16,382 bases of DNA from an uncultured Prevotella sp. (GCA_934230115.1 CAKQEI010000058.1:1-16382); one strand, 5' to 3'; positions 7,835 to 15,976 are shown, numbered from the stretch's first letter. A program made the numbers and translations. The notes: a model not told the origin generated them from the letters alone.

Positions 7835-9367
7835 ATGTTCGAAAATCAACCTAAAGGTCTATGGGCGTTGGCTTTGGCCAACACGGGCGAGCGTTTTGGT
7901 TATTACACCATGCTTGCGGTTTTCTTGCTTTACCTACAGGCAAACTTCGGTTTTGAGACCGGTATGGCAAGTACTATTTATTCAACTTTCCTCATGATGG
8001 TCTACTTCCTGCCAATCATTGGCGGTATTGCTGCCGACAAGTTTGGATTTGGACGTATGGTTACCACTGGTATCTTCGTCATGTTCATAGGTTATCTTGT
8101 GCTCTCACTTCCTCTCGGCAAGGACACAGTAGCCATTGCCGCTATGGGATTGTCGCTCATCCTTATCGCGTTGGGCACAGGCTTGTTCAAGGGTAACCTG
8201 CAGGTAATGGTGGGTCGTCTGTACGATGCTCCTCAGTTTGCCGACAAGCGCGACTCAGGTTTCTCACTCTTCTACATGGCCATCAACATTGGTGCTATGT
8301 TTGCTCCTACAGCAGCCATCAAGATTATGGACTGGGCACAGGCCAACCTTGGTGTAAGTCCTGAGGATTCTTATCATTTCGCCTTCGCCGTAGCATGCGT
8401 TTCGCTGATTTTCAGTATTGCCATCTACTATATCTTCAGCTCTACCTACAAGCATGTGCTTGCAGGCGAGACACAGCAGAAGTCTTCAGACTCTGCCAAG
8501 GCTGAGGTTCAGGAGCTGTCAAAGGCAGAGACAAAGGAGCGCATTGTTTGTCTGTGTCTTGTGTTCGCTGTGGTTATCTTCTTCTGGATGGCTTTCCATC
8601 AGAATGGTAACACTCTTACACTCTTTGCCCGCGACTATACTCAGAAGACATCCGAGGGTCTTCAGTCAATGGCATTCGACGTTACCAACCTTGTTGCATG
8701 TATCTTCGTTGTTTACGGCAGCTTCGGTTTGGCACAGAGCAAGACTGGCAAGGGTAAGGGCATCTCGCTTGGCATCATCGTTGCAGCCATTGCATTCCTG
8801 TTCTACAAGTACAACGCACTTGAGGGTGCTGTAGACGTTAAGGCTCCTATCTTCCAGCAGTTCAACCCATGCTATGTTGTGGCTTTGACTCCGGTGAGCG
8901 TGGCTTTGTTCTCTTGGCTCAACAAGATAGGCAAGGAGCCTACATCTCCCGAGAAGATTGGTCTTGGTATGATTGTTGCCGCTCTTGGTTTCATCTGGAT
9001 GGCTGTAGGCTCTATGGGTCTTGAGCTTCCTTTGACACAGGGCGACGCTGCAACTGAGGGCACACGTGTAAGTGCAAACCTCCTAATCTCTACCTACCTC
9101 ATCCTCACCTTCGCCGAGTTGTTGCTTTCTCCGATTGGAATCTCATTCGTTACAAAGGTAGCTCCTCCTAAGTATGCAGGTTTGATGATGGGTCTTTGGT
9201 TTGGCGCAACAGCCTTGGGCAACCAGTTGGTTATGATTCCTGGCATCATGTGGGGTGCAAACTTCAGTCTCGTAACAATCTGGGGTGTACTCGCAGGCAT
9301 CTGCTTGGTATCAGCTCTGTTCATCTTCTCTATCATCAAGAAGCTGAACAATGTGAGCAGAGTATAA
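7835..9367 (+). CDS. POT/PTR2-family proton-dependent peptide transporter
   Basis: 510-residue inner-membrane protein of the MFS peptide transporter family, expected to import di- and tripeptides with protons. There are multiple long hydrophobic segments, consistent with about 14 transmembrane helices. The first helix carries GERFGYY (residues 18-24), the core of the POT motif ExxERFxYY, and a second POT signature is present in GFSLFYMAINIGAMFAP. A polar cytoplasmic loop (TQQKSSDSAKAEVQELSKAE) separates the two halves. The first glutamate of ExxER is replaced by Asn16, which may change proton coupling, although closely similar Bacteroidota proteins appear to share the variation. It is a single-gene unit with its own promoter upstream and a strong hairpin terminator downstream. 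Confidence 0.93.
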   Translation: MFENQPKGLWALALANTGERFGYYTMLAVFLLYLQANFGFETGMASTIYSTFLMMVYFLPIIGGIAADKFGFGRMVTTGIFVMFIGYLVLSLPLGKDTVAIAAMGLSLILIALGTGLFKGNLQVMVGRLYDAPQFADKRDSGFSLFYMAINIGAMFAPTAAIKIMDWAQANLGVSPEDSYHFAFAVACVSLIFSIAIYYIFSSTYKHVLAGETQQKSSDSAKAEVQELSKAETKERIVCLCLVFAVVIFFWMAFHQNGNTLTLFARDYTQKTSEGLQSMAFDVTNLVACIFVVYGSFGLAQSKTGKGKGISLGIIVAAIAFLFYKYNALEGAVDVKAPIFQQFNPCYVVALTPVSVALFSWLNKIGKEPTSPEKIGLGMIVAALGFIWMAVGSMGLELPLTQGDAATEGTRVSANLLISTYLILTFAELLLSPIGISFVTKVAPPKYAGLMMGLWFGATALGNQLVMIPGIMWGANFSLVTIWGVLAGICLVSALFIFSIIKKLNNVSRV

Positions 9368-9395
9368 CACATTGTGAATAGATAGAAAATATAAA

Positions 9396-9440
9396 AAGAA
9401 GAGAGTGTGTCTGAATTCATTATCGACACACTCTCTTCTT
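9396..9440. terminator. Bidirectional terminator between the peptide transporter and the EEP hydrolase
   Basis: A perfect 16-bp inverted repeat (9396-9411 with 9425-9440) and a 13-nt loop containing GAATTC. The genes on either side converge on it. The minus strand has a T run past the stem (complement of 9393-9397); the plus side is followed by a weaker GTGTTT. Confidence 0.85.
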
Positions 9441-9502
9441 GTGTTTATGCAGTTTGCTTATTTATAATCCCACGGTCGAAACTTCTGCAGAATGAATTTT
9501 CC

Positions 9503-10420
9503 TTACTTCTTATACTTTATCTTCACCAGCACCGGATAGTGGTCGCTTGGTGTGCGTAGCGTGCTCTGTCTGAACGAAGTCTCTCCGGGAGCTTGCGTAC
9601 TCTTCAGTTCAGGTTGCTCGGCAGCCGTTTCTGTCCAATACATGTTGGTGAGTAGACCATAGCGTTCAACCTCGAATTTGGGCGAGAGGAATACGTGGTC
9701 GATGCGTGAAGTAGTGGTATATTCAGGATGGAAATCGTTGAACGAGCCGTTCTCGCAGAAGCGGTGGCGAGCCTTGATGTATGAATCCTCAAGGATGCCT
9801 GACGACGTGAAGATGCTGTAAATCTCGTTAGTCTGGTCCACATTGAAGTCGCCCGTCAGCACCGCAGGCGCTCCCTTGGCTATCTCCTTTATCTTCTTCA
9901 CCACAAGTTTGGCAGCCTCTCGTCGGGCCACAATGCCTACGTGGTCCATGTGTAGATTGAAGTAATAAAAGCGGAATCCCGTCTCCTTTTGGCGGAACTC
10001 TCCCCATGAGCAGATGCGCACACAGGCAGCATCCCAACCCAATACCGGTTTGTCGGGAGTCTCATTAAGCCAGAAATTGCCCTTGTTAAGCAGCTTCAGT
10101 CGGTCCTTCTTATAGAAGATGGCAGCATACTCGCCTTCCTCTTTACCGTCGTCGCGTCCTACGCCCACATAGCCGTAACCGTCGAGACCCTTGAGCAGGT
10201 CGTGAAGCTGACCAACAAGCACCTCCTGCGCACCGAAGATATCGGGGTCCTCAAAGTTTATCTGGTCACAGATAACCTGACAGCGCTTGTTCCACACATT
10301 TCCATTGCTGTCGTCAGACGTGTTGTGGTAGCGGATGTTGTAAGATCCTACGAATAAGTTTTGTGCGCCAAGCGCCATGCAGAAGCATAAGGCAAGCGCA
10401 AATGTAAAGTAGCGTTTCAT
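9503..10420 (-). CDS. Secreted endonuclease/exonuclease/phosphatase (EEP) family hydrolase
   Basis: 305 residues with a clear signal peptide (MKRYFTFALALCFCMALGAQ). The mature part has the full EEP/DNase I-like metal-dependent phosphodiesterase fold: SYNIRY with N28, GAQE with E66, NLHMDH (metal/His block), TGDFN (Asp-x-Asn catalytic pair), RIDHVFL and the terminal SDHYPVLVKIKY. All key residues of the family appear present, so it should be active. The substrate cannot be read from sequence: extracellular nucleic acids, sugar phosphates, or phospho- or sphingolipid head groups are all possible for this superfamily. No lipobox is seen, so it is periplasmic or secreted. It lies 91 bp downstream of a DUF3784 gene on the same strand but has its own TAnnTTTG element, so it need not be in that operon. 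Confidence 0.9.
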   Translation of the reverse strand: MKRYFTFALALCFCMALGAQNLFVGSYNIRYHNTSDDSNGNVWNKRCQVICDQINFEDPDIFGAQEVLVGQLHDLLKGLDGYGYVGVGRDDGKEEGEYAAIFYKKDRLKLLNKGNFWLNETPDKPVLGWDAACVRICSWGEFRQKETGFRFYYFNLHMDHVGIVARREAAKLVVKKIKEIAKGAPAVLTGDFNVDQTNEIYSIFTSSGILEDSYIKARHRFCENGSFNDFHPEYTTTSRIDHVFLSPKFEVERYGLLTNMYWTETAAEQPELKSTQAPGETSFRQSTLRTPSDHYPVLVKIKYKK

Positions 10421-10452
10421 AGTTGATTGTTTTTTTTATTTGTTTTTCCAAA

Positions 10453-10460
10453 CAAAAATA
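10453..10460 (-). promoter_or_regulatory. -7 promoter element for the EEP hydrolase
   Basis: Minus-strand TATTTTTG (10460-10453) fits TAnnTTTG and lies 32 nt before the ATG at 10420. No TTTG is found at the expected -33 position, so the promoter is either weak or activator-dependent. Confidence 0.45.
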
Positions 10461-10511
10461 CTGATATTTTCTGTATTGCGGATGCTTTTCTGCAAAGTTT
10501 TTTCGTCTAAC

Positions 10512-10730
10512 TCACGTTAAATATGGAATCAGCAGAACAAACCCTACTGACAGCCAGCAAATTATTGCCATGACAATACGTAAATGTACAATGTTTACCT
10601 TCTTTCGTTCCTCTTCGCTTGCTGTGTTGTAGCCAGCAATAAGCCAGTCGCCTTTGCCAATCAATATCACTATGCCGATGATAAAGAAGACTATAGCCAA
10701 GCAAACTATGAATATTTCTGCTGCATCCAT
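10512..10730 (-). CDS. Short DUF3784 membrane protein
   Basis: 72 residues. A hydrophobic N-terminal helix (about 5-24) is followed by the DUF3784 hallmark GKGDWLIAGYNTASEEERKK (about 25-44), then a second hydrophobic helix (about 51-70). DUF3784 proteins are small integral membrane proteins of unknown function, common in Bacteroidota and Firmicutes. This one seems shorter than the usual roughly 100 residues, ending just after the second helix without the expected third one. The ATG at 10730 is the only sensible start. No TAnnTTTG promoter is apparent upstream in 10731-10790. Confidence 0.75.
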   Translation of the reverse strand: MDAAEIFIVCLAIVFFIIGIVILIGKGDWLIAGYNTASEEERKKVNIVHLRIVMAIICWLSVGFVLLIPYLT

Positions 10731-10851
10731 ATCGTAAGAATTTTCTGGTTAATATTACTTGAAATCGTTCAAAGCCGTTTTCATTAGTATTTCCACGGCG
10801 TAAAGTTATTAGTTTTTATCCGAAGTCGCAAGCTGTCTCGATAATTATTTG

Positions 10852-10859
10852 TATATTTG
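10852..10859 (+). promoter_or_regulatory. -7 promoter element for the PD-(D/E)XK nuclease gene
   Basis: TATATTTG matches TAnnTTTG, 49 nt before the ATG at 10909. A matching -33 TTTG is absent at 19-21 nt spacing. The leader is A/T-rich. Confidence 0.45.
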
Positions 10860-10908
10860 CCACATTATTATATATATACAGTAGCCAACCCATAAATACA
10901 TTTCCACT

Positions 10909-11760
10909 ATGAGATATCTTGATCCCAAAGCCGACCTAACTTTCAAGAAAATATTCGGTGAGCACAAGGACTTGCTCATCAGTCTTCTCAATGCCCTTTT
11001 GCCGTTGGCAGACGACGAGCAGATAGAGAGTGTGGAGTATCTCTCGCCTGAGCTTGTGCCAGACACTTATGTAGGTAAGAACAGCATTGTGGATGTGAGA
11101 TGTCGTGACGTAAAGAACCGTCAGTTTATTGTAGAGATGCAAATGCTGTGGACTGAAGCCTTCAAGCAGCGTGTGTTGTTTAATGCTTCCAAGGCCTTTG
11201 TGCGTCAGCTTGACAAGAAGCGCAAGTATGAGTTTTTGCAACCAGTATACTCGCTCAATCTTGTCAACGAGATTTTTATGAAGGAATATCCCGATGAGTT
11301 TATCCACAACTATAATGTTGTGCACGAACTGCATAGTGACGAGGTGATTGAAGGGCTTCATTTTACATTTGTTGAGCTTCCAAAGTTTCATGCCAATTCC
11401 ATTAAAGAAAAGAAAATGGCTGTTCTGTGGCTTAGATTCCTTACAGAGATAGATGAGCAAACAAAGCAAGTGCCTCAAGAACTGCTGGATAATCCAGAAA
11501 CCTCAAAGGCATTAAAAACAGTAGAAGAGTCAGCTATGTCGAAAGACGAATTGCTTGCCTACGAGGACTTCTGGGATAAACTTGGTGCCGATCGCTTGCT
11601 GTTTGTCGATTCAAACAGAAGAAGTTTGGAGGAGGGCAGAGCTGAAGGACGAGCAGAAGGACGTGCGGAGGTTGCACGTAACTTATTGCGTATGGGAATG
11701 TCAGTAGAAGATATTTCTAAGGCAACAGGAATCCCAAAGAAAGAAATAGAGCTGTTGTAA
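10909..11760 (+). CDS. PD-(D/E)XK nuclease family protein (PDDEXK_2 / Rpn-like, 'putative transposase')
   Basis: 283 residues. The N-terminus (LDPKADLTFKKIFGEHKDLLISLLNALL) is typical of the PDDEXK_2/Rpn group found in many copies in Bacteroidota genomes. The nuclease core is visible as VDVRCRDVKNRQFIVEMQ, with D62 and E76-x-Q78 in the places of the D...ExK/Q catalytic set. A helical region follows, then three Gly-Arg-Ala-Glu repeats (243-254) and a small helix-turn-helix-like tail (VARNLLRMGMSVEDISKATG). Relatives (RpnA-E in E. coli) are DNA endonucleases that promote RecA-independent recombination. Despite the common 'transposase' label, no inverted repeats or target duplications are seen here. 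The gene is a likely mobile or frequently gained element and is followed immediately by a coding fragment. Confidence 0.88.
   Translation: MRYLDPKADLTFKKIFGEHKDLLISLLNALLPLADDEQIESVEYLSPELVPDTYVGKNSIVDVRCRDVKNRQFIVEMQMLWTEAFKQRVLFNASKAFVRQLDKKRKYEFLQPVYSLNLVNEIFMKEYPDEFIHNYNVVHELHSDEVIEGLHFTFVELPKFHANSIKEKKMAVLWLRFLTEIDEQTKQVPQELLDNPETSKALKTVEESAMSKDELLAYEDFWDKLGADRLLFVDSNRRSLEEGRAEGRAEGRAEVARNLLRMGMSVEDISKATGIPKKEIELL
11635..11670 (+). repeat. Three 12-bp in-frame tandem repeats in the nuclease gene
   Basis: Three consecutive 12-bp units encode Gly-Arg-Ala-Glu. The DNA of the units differs at wobble positions (GGC AGA GCT GAA, GGA CGA GCA GAA, GGA CGT GCG GAG), so the amino-acid repeat is kept while the bases have diverged. 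Repeats of this type at this position vary in number among family members. Confidence 0.8.
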
Positions 11761-11764
11761 TGAG

Positions 11765-11953
11765 TTGTTTTTACCAACTGACTGCCTATTCAAGGCTGTT
11801 GGGCACATATTAAGCGACGGTCAAAGCGGCACCATTACTGCCCATCTTTTTCCCGATATTCTGCCAAACAATCCTGGCGTCTATCGTTTCTTCTACGAAG
11901 ATAACATAGATGGCAATAAGGTGCGGCTTATGACAACCTTTGAGTTGGAGTAA
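11765..11953 (+). pseudogene. Unrecognised short coding fragment, possible 3' gene remnant
   Basis: An open frame of about 62 residues with no ATG; the first usable start is a TTG 4 nt after the nuclease stop codon, and the frame is closed by a TAG at 11747. The sequence (…SGTITAHLFPDILPNNPGVYR, then a Phe/Tyr-rich strand and KVRLMTTFELE) reads like the last beta-strands of a secreted beta-sandwich domain, and its codon use resembles the neighbours. I do not recognise the family. It could be the 3' end of a gene whose front was lost or displaced when the nuclease gene arrived, or a small TTG-started gene coupled to it. Its stop lies 2 bp from the stop of the convergent porin gene. Confidence 0.4.
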
Positions 11954-11955
11954 AG

Positions 11956-13185
11956 TTAGAACACCGGCAAGATGTACTCCAGTCCTACGCTTACTCGCAT
12001 GATGTCGGACGACTTGCCGCCTACTTTCTTTCCTAAATTAGTAAGGTCCACCTTTTTATACACGCCATGGAGGAAGAAGCGCAGGTCGCGGTCTTTTATA
12101 GGAAAGTACTCCACACAAGCCTGCATGCTCCATGTGTTGTTGTAGCGTCCACGGTTGTAGATGCCATTGTCGCGGTAGACGCGTCCAATCTCATATATAC
12201 CTTTAATATATGTGTTGAAGTGTGGCGTGAGTCGATAGTCGAAGTTGGCTATTGTCGAGAGATATTCCACGTGCTGGGCTGTGCGCATCGAGGCTGTGAA
12301 GTCGAAGTCAGGCTCATCAGAAACATAGTTCTGCGAGTATCCGCTTATGATGCCTTTGGTGTCGATACCCTCGCGTGCGTACATCAAGTCGAGATAGGCA
12401 AGCACAGGCCCACGCTTGTAGACGTGTCCGGCTGTGAGATATAGTTGCTGGCGGTTACTGGCAAGTTGTCCGTAAGCCATGCCATAGTGCAGGGCAAATG
12501 TCTTGTCGTTGAAGAAACCGCGGTAGCCAAGCAGAGCCATTACAGGAGTCTTCGTCTTCTGCAACATATCCGGGAAACCGTAAGTGTAGACGTCCTCCGT
12601 CTCCGATGCGCAACTGTTGTTGAGCAATTGCACGGCCAAAGTCTGGTCGGGAGCCATTTTTATATAAGCACCAACACCAGTCTGTGCGCAGCGCACGGTA
12701 GAGTTGAAATCAGAGTAATACCTTATTCTATTAGCCGTCTGCCAATATTCATAGCCGCCGATTTCCATATACTGCTTGCCAATGGCAAGTTGCAGATGGT
12801 CGTTGACATTCCATGTTACGTAAGCCTTCTCAAGAGCCATAGACACGTTGTCGGTAGAGTTTACGTCGTAGCGTTTGGTGAACGACTGTCGGAACATATA
12901 GCCAAGGCCATCGGTAAGCTGTCCGCTGATCTGCATTCTCACTCCATTTATTGAGAAATTGCCGTTGGAATATTTGCCATCTTCGAAGATTGCGTGTCCC
13001 GAAGTGTTGAATTGCAGCTCCATGTGGGCATAGTTCTGGTCGGTAAGCTTGCCGTCGGCAACATCTTTAAGCAGAGGTTCACCCTTCTCTTGGTCGTCTG
13101 TGGTTGGCGTTTGAGCGTAAATAGAGCCTGATGTAGCCAGGCAAATAGCCAATCCGAGGTATTTTAATACGTCAAGTTTCATCAT
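11956..13185 (-). CDS. Outer membrane porin-like beta-barrel protein
   Basis: 409 residues from the chosen ATG at 13185 (MMKLDVLKYLGLAICLATSG, a signal peptide ending SIYAQ). The frame is open 25 codons further upstream, but those residues precede the signal peptide and cover the promoter element, so they are excluded. After a short polar linker the protein is rich in amphipathic strands with Tyr/Trp/Phe girdles (for example YAHMELQFNTSG, LEKAYVTWNVNDHLQLAIGKQYM, FNTYIKGIYEIGRVY). It ends VSVGLEYILPVF, a C-terminal aromatic typical of outer-membrane insertion signals. It resembles phosphate-selective-porin (OprO/OprP)-like proteins of Bacteroidota, but the transported solute cannot be told. 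It is divergently oriented to the GH84 gene; a shared control region of 205 bp lies between them. Confidence 0.75.
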   Translation of the reverse strand: MMKLDVLKYLGLAICLATSGSIYAQTPTTDDQEKGEPLLKDVADGKLTDQNYAHMELQFNTSGHAIFEDGKYSNGNFSINGVRMQISGQLTDGLGYMFRQSFTKRYDVNSTDNVSMALEKAYVTWNVNDHLQLAIGKQYMEIGGYEYWQTANRIRYYSDFNSTVRCAQTGVGAYIKMAPDQTLAVQLLNNSCASETEDVYTYGFPDMLQKTKTPVMALLGYRGFFNDKTFALHYGMAYGQLASNRQQLYLTAGHVYKRGPVLAYLDLMYAREGIDTKGIISGYSQNYVSDEPDFDFTASMRTAQHVEYLSTIANFDYRLTPHFNTYIKGIYEIGRVYRDNGIYNRGRYNNTWSMQACVEYFPIKDRDLRFFLHGVYKKVDLTNLGKKVGGKSSDIMRVSVGLEYILPVF

Positions 13186-13223
13186 TCTAATCTTTTTTTG
13201 TTTGTTGTAGTATATTGCGACTG

Positions 13224-13231
13224 CAAAATTA
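13224..13231 (-). promoter_or_regulatory. -7 promoter element for the porin-like gene
   Basis: Minus-strand TAATTTTG (13231-13224) fits TAnnTTTG and lies 38 nt before the ATG at 13185. The nearest upstream TTTG is about 26 nt away, longer than the usual 19-21. Confidence 0.5.
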
Positions 13232-13348
13232 CATCTAATTTTTGGATAAATGAAACACAAATGGCTATTTCATGGTCTTTATAACCGAGAAAAATGCTCT
13301 CGGCATAAAAATCTTTCTATATATGTCTGTTACTCAATAAAAAATAGT

Positions 13349-13356
13349 TATCTTTG
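13349..13356 (+). promoter_or_regulatory. -7 promoter element for the GH84 gene
   Basis: TATCTTTG matches TAnnTTTG, 34 nt before the ATG at 13391. At -33 only a partial TCTG (13326-13329, spacing 19) is seen. Its position supports the ATG at 13391 rather than an upstream ATG at 13250, which would lie before the promoter. Confidence 0.6.
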
Positions 13357-13390
13357 CGTGACTAATTACCAAAACAAACCCAACTATAAT

Positions 13391-15946
13391 ATGATTAATA
13401 GCAAGTTTTTACTCTCTGCCATGTTCGCCATGGCATGTAGTGCCACAGTCTTTGCTCAGGACGACAGCTTCGACCTCAGCTCACAGCGTGGCGAAAAACA
13501 GGACGTAAATATGGTGCCTGGAAAGAAAATCAATCATCATGGCATCATCGTTAACCCTACACCCCACAACTTTAGTGTTGACGCTCTGCAGCTCATCGAC
13601 CTCTCGCAGGGCGTGAACGTCGTCGACAAACAGAAGAAGTTTGCCAACGACCTTGGCTTCGTTAAGCAAGATAAGAAGGGCGTGAAGCTCACTATCGACT
13701 TCGGCAAGAAGGCAGCACAGAAAGCAGGACTCAAGAAGATGGTGTCGGGAGCCTACTTGCTCACAGCCGACAACAACGGTATCAACATCGTTGGCTACGA
13801 CGAGCGTGGAGCTTTCTACGCTTTGCAGACAATGAGACAGTTGCTCGATTCTCCCGCCACTGGCGGCAAGATGCCTTATACCCAATGCAACGACTATCCC
13901 GACCTGCCATTGCGTGGTGTGGTAGAGGGATTCTATGGTGAGCCGTGGTCGCATCAGGTGCGTCTCTCGCTCATCGAATATTATGGACGCAACAAACTCA
14001 ACGAGTATGTGTATGGTCCTAAGGACGACCCATACCACAGCTCGCCCAACTGGCGCAAGCCTTATCCCGAAGACCAGGCTCGCAACATCCACGAACTTGT
14101 TGAGGCTTGCAACCGCAACCGTGTAGACTTCGTGTGGGCCATCCATCCGGGCAAGGACATCAAGTGGAACGAGGAGGACTATCAGAACCTCGTGAACAAG
14201 TTCAACCATATGTACGACCTCGGCGTGCGCTCTTTCGCAATCCACTTCGACGACATCGAGGGCGAGGGAACCGACTCAAACAAGCAGGTAGACTTGCTCA
14301 ACCGCCTTACAAAGGAGTTTGTGAAGACCAAGAGTGGCGTGGCTCCGCTTGTGGTTTGTCCTACCGACTACTCTCAGCTGTGGGCAAGCCCCAAGGAGAA
14401 CGGTCAGCTCGCTATCTACGGCAAGCGTCTTGATCCGTCAATCAATGTGTTCTGGACAGGTGCTGTGGTTTGCTCTGACCTCGACAAGGCAACTCTCGAC
14501 TTCGTAGACTCGCGCATCAAGCGTCCTGCCTACTACTGGTGGAACTTCCCCGTGACCGACTATGCACGTCATATCATCATGCAGGGTCCTGCCTATGGAC
14601 TCGAGAACGATATCACCGACCAGATGACATGTGGCGTTCTGTCAAACCCGATGGAGCATGGCGAGGCTTCGAAGCTCGCTCTCTATGGTGTGGCAGACTA
14701 CAACTGGAATGTGAAGGACTATAACCCAATAGACAACTGGGAGCGCGGACTCGTCGACCTCACACCAGAGGCTCACGACGCTTACCGCACATTTGCAATA
14801 CATTCATGCGACACAGAGACTGGCTACCGCCGTGCTGAGTCGTGGGAGACACGCACATTCCGCCTTTCTGATTATACCGACGCTAAGGCTTCGGCTCTTA
14901 AGAATGAGTTTGAAAAGGTGGAGAAGGCTCCCGACACAATGGAGCGCGACTGCAAGAACCCATTGCTCATGAAGGAGCTTCGCCCATGGCTCGTAGAGTT
15001 TAAGAAGTTGGGCAAGCGATGCAACACAACTCTCGACCTCATGAAGGAGTTCCGCAGTGGCAACTATGCATCGTTCTGGAGCAACTACCTGCGCAACCGC
15101 ATGACCAATGCCGACCTCACAGCTTATCAGGCTCACAAGTCGGGCACTATGAAGTTGCAGCCGTTCTACGAGAATGGTATGGACGATATGGCCGTAGAGT
15201 TCTTCCACAAGATTGCCGGCAAGACACCTGCCTTCTACAATGCAGTAGGCACCTACGCCACACTCCGCACTACACAGAGCAAGCTTATGCTCGACGGCGA
15301 CATCAAGACATTCTATCATTCAGGCAACAGCCAGAACACAGGCGACTGGATTGGTCTTGATCTCGGTGCTGTGCGCCCTGTAAGAGAGGTGCGCATCATT
15401 CAGGGTCGCAACTCTGTAGATGATGTTGACTACTTCGACAACACTATTCTTGAGGCTTCTGCCGATGGCAAGACATGGACTGCTCTTACTGGCGAATTGC
15501 CCAAGACCTATGAAATCAACTGGAAAGGCGAGCCTGTAGAAGCACGCTATGTTCGCATGCGCAAGTTGCAGAGCGAGAAGAAGAGCTGGTGTGCTGTGCG
15601 TGAGTTCATCGTCAACCCAACAACTCCAGAGAGTTTGCCATTCAAGGTTGAGGCTGCTGACGTGAACGCTGCAATGCCTGCATTCGACGAGAATCCTTGC
15701 ACATCGTTCAACAACGCTGGCAAGCTGACCTTCGGCATCGAGAATGGTACAGTAAGCTACACCCTGCTCACCGACAAGGCTATGGCCAAGGGCAACGTAG
15801 TGTTCAACCAGTACAACAAGAAGGGTAAGCTCATCTCTTCAACACCAGTCGACAACTCGCTCATGAATGTGAATGTAGTGAAGAAGGCTGTTAAGGCTGA
15901 ACTCGAAGGCTCGGTAGAAGTGTTTGAGATTATTGCTAACAAGTAA
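13391..15946 (+). CDS. Secreted GH84 beta-N-acetylglucosaminidase (O-GlcNAcase/hyaluronidase type) with F5/8C domain
   Basis: 851 residues from the ATG at 13391, where a signal peptide (MINSKFLLSAMFAMACSATV, then FAQ) begins. Domains: an N-terminal GH20b-like domain (about 45-170); a GH84 TIM barrel starting VVEGFYGEPW (E179-G183) with GPKDDPYH; the catalytic pair D287-D288 in FAIHFDDIEGEGT; and YWWNFPVTDY at 382-391. A helical region follows (about 470-620), then an F5/8 type C (discoidin) carbohydrate-binding domain at about 633-742 (from DGDIKTFYHSG to SWCAVREFIV) and a C-terminal beta domain to 851. It closely resembles the Bacteroides thetaiotaomicron GH84 enzyme used as a model of human O-GlcNAcase, but is longer. 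It should cleave terminal beta-GlcNAc from glycans or glycoproteins by substrate-assisted catalysis in the periplasm or outside. All catalytic motifs are intact. Confidence 0.95.
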   Translation: MINSKFLLSAMFAMACSATVFAQDDSFDLSSQRGEKQDVNMVPGKKINHHGIIVNPTPHNFSVDALQLIDLSQGVNVVDKQKKFANDLGFVKQDKKGVKLTIDFGKKAAQKAGLKKMVSGAYLLTADNNGINIVGYDERGAFYALQTMRQLLDSPATGGKMPYTQCNDYPDLPLRGVVEGFYGEPWSHQVRLSLIEYYGRNKLNEYVYGPKDDPYHSSPNWRKPYPEDQARNIHELVEACNRNRVDFVWAIHPGKDIKWNEEDYQNLVNKFNHMYDLGVRSFAIHFDDIEGEGTDSNKQVDLLNRLTKEFVKTKSGVAPLVVCPTDYSQLWASPKENGQLAIYGKRLDPSINVFWTGAVVCSDLDKATLDFVDSRIKRPAYYWWNFPVTDYARHIIMQGPAYGLENDITDQMTCGVLSNPMEHGEASKLALYGVADYNWNVKDYNPIDNWERGLVDLTPEAHDAYRTFAIHSCDTETGYRRAESWETRTFRLSDYTDAKASALKNEFEKVEKAPDTMERDCKNPLLMKELRPWLVEFKKLGKRCNTTLDLMKEFRSGNYASFWSNYLRNRMTNADLTAYQAHKSGTMKLQPFYENGMDDMAVEFFHKIAGKTPAFYNAVGTYATLRTTQSKLMLDGDIKTFYHSGNSQNTGDWIGLDLGAVRPVREVRIIQGRNSVDDVDYFDNTILEASADGKTWTALTGELPKTYEINWKGEPVEARYVRMRKLQSEKKSWCAVREFIVNPTTPESLPFKVEAADVNAAMPAFDENPCTSFNNAGKLTFGIENGTVSYTLLTDKAMAKGNVVFNQYNKKGKLISSTPVDNSLMNVNVVKKAVKAELEGSVEVFEIIANK

Positions 15947-15976
15947 TAATACACATTATCATATATAGAGAATTCA

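Noticed and set aside
10909..11760. A complete insertion sequence around the 'transposase-like' nuclease
   Set aside because: No terminal inverted repeats or target-site duplications could be found by eye on either side.
13186..13260. A 25-residue N-terminal extension of the porin-like protein from an ATG at 13260
   Set aside because: It precedes the signal peptide and spans the predicted promoter element at 13224-13231.
13250..13390. An upstream ATG that would extend the GH84 protein by 47 residues
   Set aside because: The extension precedes the TAnnTTTG promoter element at 13349 and would bury a clear signal peptide.
13481..14245. A 254-codon minus-strand open frame inside the GH84 gene
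   Set aside because: It lies opposite the highly conserved GH84 catalytic domain; no family resemblance.
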